Assembly: GCA_016779685.1 (NCBI GenBank)
Contig: JADHND010000064.1
Coordinates: 1 to 8,461, forward strand
Origin: Shewanellaceae bacterium
GTDB lineage: Bacteria; Pseudomonadota; Gammaproteobacteria; Enterobacterales; Shewanellaceae
Direction: 5' to 3'
DNA length: 8,461 nucleotides
Below, one piece after another: positions 6,445 through 8,461 of the stretch. Every line of letters starts with the position of its first letter. The first letter of the stretch is position 1. Position numbers and translations under genes: made by a program. A model generated the notes under the pieces. That model was given only the letters and a program-made list of their open reading frames with translations, did not search any database and had not been told where the DNA came from.

Positions 6445-6915
6445 TTATTGCTGGTGAGTTTGATACAGTTGTTCGAGCAGCAAGTCTTCCAACTCAAACC
6501 TTTGTTCCATCAATTCACCTAGATTTGAGAGATCTTCATCCAGTTCATGCATATCATCGGTGGCTGCACAGTTCGCGTATTTTTCATTAAAAGATAGGAC
6601 TACATCGGTGGTCATGTTAATTTTGGGGACAACCTTGTCATTAAGACGCATGCGTTCTTGGTGTTTTTGTTCATAGTTGAGCATGATTTCTTCATAAATT
6701 TCAAAATGCCCTTCGGAAATATAATCCACTAAGTTATTACAAAATATAGTGAGTTGTTCGGGGGTAGGCAGTGTAAATTGTGGCGTTTCATAGGGGGGCA
6801 GGTTAGCGACTTGGCAGTAGTGTGATAATAACTTGGCGCGATGTGCTAACCAATTGTCAATATGCTGATTAAAGCCGCCCCATTTATGTTGAATTAAGCT
6901 TGCTTGATCTTGCAT
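6445..6915 (-). CDS. rsd: Rsd/AlgQ-family anti-sigma-70 regulator
   Basis: Rsd binds region 4 of the housekeeping sigma factor and lowers its use, mainly in stationary phase; the Pseudomonas homologue AlgQ affects alginate and other outputs. From ATG at 6915 the protein has 156 residues, close to E. coli Rsd (158). Shared features are NWLAHRAKLL (21-30) for DRWLHVRKHLL, the block FCNNLVDYISEGHFEIYEEI (58-77), and LGELMEQRFELEDLL (132-146) near the end. It is predicted all-helical, acidic and cytoplasmic. An ATG at 6924 would add three residues, but AAAGGA (6930-6925) abuts that codon and is 9 nt from ATG 6915, so 6915 is preferred. It is convergent with acnB and divergent from hemE; rsd also lies near hemE in E. 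coli. Confidence 0.9.
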   Translation of the reverse strand: MQDQASLIQHKWGGFNQHIDNWLAHRAKLLSHYCQVANLPPYETPQFTLPTPEQLTIFCNNLVDYISEGHFEIYEEIMLNYEQKHQERMRLNDKVVPKINMTTDVVLSFNEKYANCAATDDMHELDEDLSNLGELMEQRFELEDLLLEQLYQTHQQ

Positions 6916-6950
6916 CGTATCCATTCCTTTACGCTACCCATTTCTCTTTA

Positions 6951-6979
6951 AGCATATCGCTTACCATTTAAATTTTCAA
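6951..6979 (-). promoter_or_regulatory. Probable sigma-70 promoter of rsd
   Basis: On the minus strand TTGAAA (6979-6974) and TATGCT (6956-6951) are exactly 17 nt apart. The expected TSS near 6944 gives a leader of about 30 nt to ATG 6915. Confidence 0.55.
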
Positions 6980-6987
6980 TAAATAAG

Positions 6988-7016
6988 CCGAATTAATCGG
7001 TGCATGACGGCATGCA
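6988..7016. repeat. Two adjacent palindromic elements in the rsd-hemE spacer
   Basis: CCGAATTAATCGG (6988-7000) is a near-palindrome with arms CCGA/TCGG. It is followed directly by TGCATG-ACGG-CATGCA (7001-7016), a 6-bp hairpin with a 4-nt loop. They sit just upstream of the rsd -35 and about 190 nt before hemE, so one or both could be regulator sites. No known consensus is recognised. Confidence 0.35.
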
Positions 7017-7070
7017 TTAAATCAAAACATGAACATAAATCAAACAATTTTTAATATTTAAAGCATGGGT

Positions 7071-7102
7071 TTGAGGTTGGCTATGTGTGACGGCTATATA
7101 AT
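7071..7102 (+). promoter_or_regulatory. Candidate distal hemE promoter
   Basis: TTGAGG (7071-7076) lies 18 nt before TATATA (7095-7100); a perfect TATAAT overlaps at 7097-7102. A start near 7109 would give a hemE leader of about 100 nt, which would contain a very short open frame at 7121-7156. Confidence 0.35.
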
Positions 7103-7165
7103 TGGAAGGAAGCGAGATTTATGTTAGGAATTATGTTTGAACGGCAAGCAGTTTAAATGCATAAA

Positions 7166-7174
7166 TGCTACAAT
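7166..7174 (+). promoter_or_regulatory. Candidate proximal hemE promoter (extended -10)
   Basis: TGCTACAAT is an extended -10 (TGn plus TACAAT) 34 nt before the hemE ATG. No recognisable -35 sits at normal spacing; TTGAAC at 7137-7142 is 26 nt away. The preceding TAAATGC is repeated at 7154-7160 and 7162-7168. Confidence 0.35.
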
Positions 7175-7208
7175 AGCCGCATTGTATTTCATACGGAATG
7201 AATAAGAT

Positions 7209-8282
7209 ATGTTTTCAAAAATCCAAAATGATCGGTATTTGCGTGCATTGCGCCGCCAGCCTGTGGATCGAACCCCTGTTTGGATGATGCGTCAAGCAGG
7301 GCGTTATTTGCCAGAGTACCGAGCTGTACGTCAACAAGCTGGTGACTTTATGCAGCTTTGTCGCTCATCTGAATTGGCTTGTGAGGTGACGTTGCAACCA
7401 TTGCAACGTTTTCCATTGGATGCGGCAATTTTATTTTCGGATATTCTGACGATTCCTGATGCCATGGGTTTAGGGTTGTATTTTGAAACAGGAGAAGGGC
7501 CAAAGTTTGAACGCTTAGCGGATACGCCTGCTGCGATTGCTGCGTTACCCCTGCCTGATCCCGTGGATGATCTGGGTTATGTGATGGACGCAGTTAAGCT
7601 TATTCGGCATGAGTTAGGTGGTCGAGTGCCTTTGATAGGCTTTACGGGTTCACCTTGGACTTTGGCAACGTATATGGTTGAGGGTGGCGCCACCAAAAGT
7701 TTTACTAAGATAAAAAAAATGATGTTTAGCGAGCCTGCTCTTCTGCATCAATTGCTCGAAAAATTGACACAAGCCGTGGTGCTTTATGTCAATGCACAAA
7801 TTGAGCACGGAGCGCAGTCCATTATGATTTTCGACACTTGGGGTGGGGTGTTAACAGAACCTTGCTATCAAGCATTTTCATTGGCCTATATGCAAAAAAT
7901 CTTAGCAGGCATTCACCGCGAATATAATGGTGAGCACATTCCAGTGACCTTGTTTACCAAAGGTGGTGGATTGTGGTTAGAGCAGATTGCTGCCACAGGT
8001 TGTGACGGTGTTGGGTTGGATTGGACCGTTAACATTGGTTCGGCGCGTCGTCGCATCGGGCAACATGTTGCTTTACAGGGCAACATGGATCCAGCCACGC
8101 TGTACGCATCACCGGCTCAAATAGAGGCTGCGGTGCAAACGATTCTAAAGGATTTTGGTTCCGGTCCAGGACACGTCTTTAATTTAGGGCATGGAATTCA
8201 TCCTGATGTTGATCCTGAGCATGTCCATGCATTTATCGAGGCTGTTCACCGCTGCTCGCAGCAAGTCTGTGTTGAACGATAG
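7209..8282 (+). CDS. hemE: Uroporphyrinogen decarboxylase
   Basis: HemE removes the four acetate carboxyl groups of uroporphyrinogen III to give coproporphyrinogen III in heme synthesis. It is a cofactor-free cytoplasmic homodimer with a TIM-barrel fold. The 357-residue length is standard (about 354). Signature motifs are PVWMMRQAGRYLPEYR (23-38, with substrate-binding arginines 28 and 32), FSDILTIPDAMG (76-87, catalytic Asp78), GFTGSPWTLATYMVEGG (144-160, Tyr155), FDTWGG in mid-protein, and NLGHGIHPD near the end. ATG at 7209 begins the usual MFSKIQNDRYLRAL start; its ribosome site is weak. The permease gene begins 15 bp after the stop, so the two are probably co-transcribed. All key residues are present. 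Confidence 0.98.
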   Translation: MFSKIQNDRYLRALRRQPVDRTPVWMMRQAGRYLPEYRAVRQQAGDFMQLCRSSELACEVTLQPLQRFPLDAAILFSDILTIPDAMGLGLYFETGEGPKFERLADTPAAIAALPLPDPVDDLGYVMDAVKLIRHELGGRVPLIGFTGSPWTLATYMVEGGATKSFTKIKKMMFSEPALLHQLLEKLTQAVVLYVNAQIEHGAQSIMIFDTWGGVLTEPCYQAFSLAYMQKILAGIHREYNGEHIPVTLFTKGGGLWLEQIAATGCDGVGLDWTVNIGSARRRIGQHVALQGNMDPATLYASPAQIEAAVQTILKDFGSGPGHVFNLGHGIHPDVDPEHVHAFIEAVHRCSQQVCVER

Positions 8283-8297
8283 GGTGGAGGAGTAAAA

Positions 8298-8461
8298 GTG
8301 AGCATGATCGACAATTTTATAAAACTTTTTGCCGAGGCCGCCCCGTGGCTTCTACTAGGTTACGTGGTAGCCGGTTTTATTAAAGTGTTTATACCAATGC
8401 AATGGTTTCAAAAACAACTGGGTGGTCAAGGTATAGTCCCTATTGTTAAAGCGACCTTGCT
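8298..8461 (+). CDS. Permease resembling the SO_0444 Cu/Zn efflux family, 5' part (3' end beyond the window)
   Basis: Fifty-four codons are visible before the right edge. The amphipathic start (MSMIDNFIKLFAEAAPWLLLGYVVAGFIKVF) leads into a first membrane helix (about 15-33) and then KQLGGQGIVPIVKATLL. The combination APWLLLG, AG.IK, W..KQLGG and KA.LL matches the N-terminus of SO_0444-type permeases (DUF318/ArsP-like). These normally continue with a Cys-containing LCSCGVIP motif, which would lie just beyond the edge. Members are linked to copper/zinc efflux across the inner membrane. GTG at 8298 is preferred, with GGAGGAG at 8286-8292; ATG at 8304 is a less well-spaced alternative. It sits 15 bp behind hemE, suggesting a shared transcript. 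The family call rests on the N-terminus only. Confidence 0.75.
   Translation, partial: MSMIDNFIKLFAEAAPWLLLGYVVAGFIKVFIPMQWFQKQLGGQGIVPIVKATL

Overview
The window reads as ordinary chromosomal DNA of a gammaproteobacterium. The large AcnB protein matches the Escherichia coli enzyme nearly end to end and keeps the same residue numbers for its cluster cysteines. A regulator of the Rsd/AlgQ family, which is confined to Gammaproteobacteria, lies beside hemE as it does near E. coli hemE. The genus cannot be fixed from the sequence. There are no rRNA or tRNA genes, insertion sequences, CRISPR arrays or phage genes.

Layout from left to right: (1) the first 105 codons of a class I glutamine amidotransferase on the minus strand, cut by the window edge; (2) a four-helix membrane protein of unknown role on the plus strand, whose 3' end overlaps by 32 bp a convergent AmiD-like peptidoglycan amidase on the minus strand; (3) a small secreted, His/Met-rich cupredoxin on the plus strand, ending 3 bp from a convergent EamA/DMT-family transporter; (4) a 304-bp AT-rich gene-free stretch with a terminator-like hairpin and an inverted repeat, leading into acnB (aconitase B) and a hairpin terminator; (5) rsd on the minus strand, divergent from hemE (uroporphyrinogen decarboxylase) on the plus strand; (6) 15 bp after hemE, the start of a permease resembling the SO_0444 Cu/Zn efflux family, cut by the right edge.

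Functional themes are central metabolism (TCA cycle, heme), growth-phase control of sigma-70 (Rsd), cell-wall recycling or turnover (amidase) and probable copper handling (cupredoxin and efflux permease). A link between copper handling and the copper-sensitive Fe-S and heme steps is suggestive only. No clearly novel system is visible. The most unusual items are non-coding: a split 9+12-nt match between the upstream regions of the membrane-protein and amidase genes, interleaved inverted repeats in the first of these, and structured leader DNA ahead of acnB.
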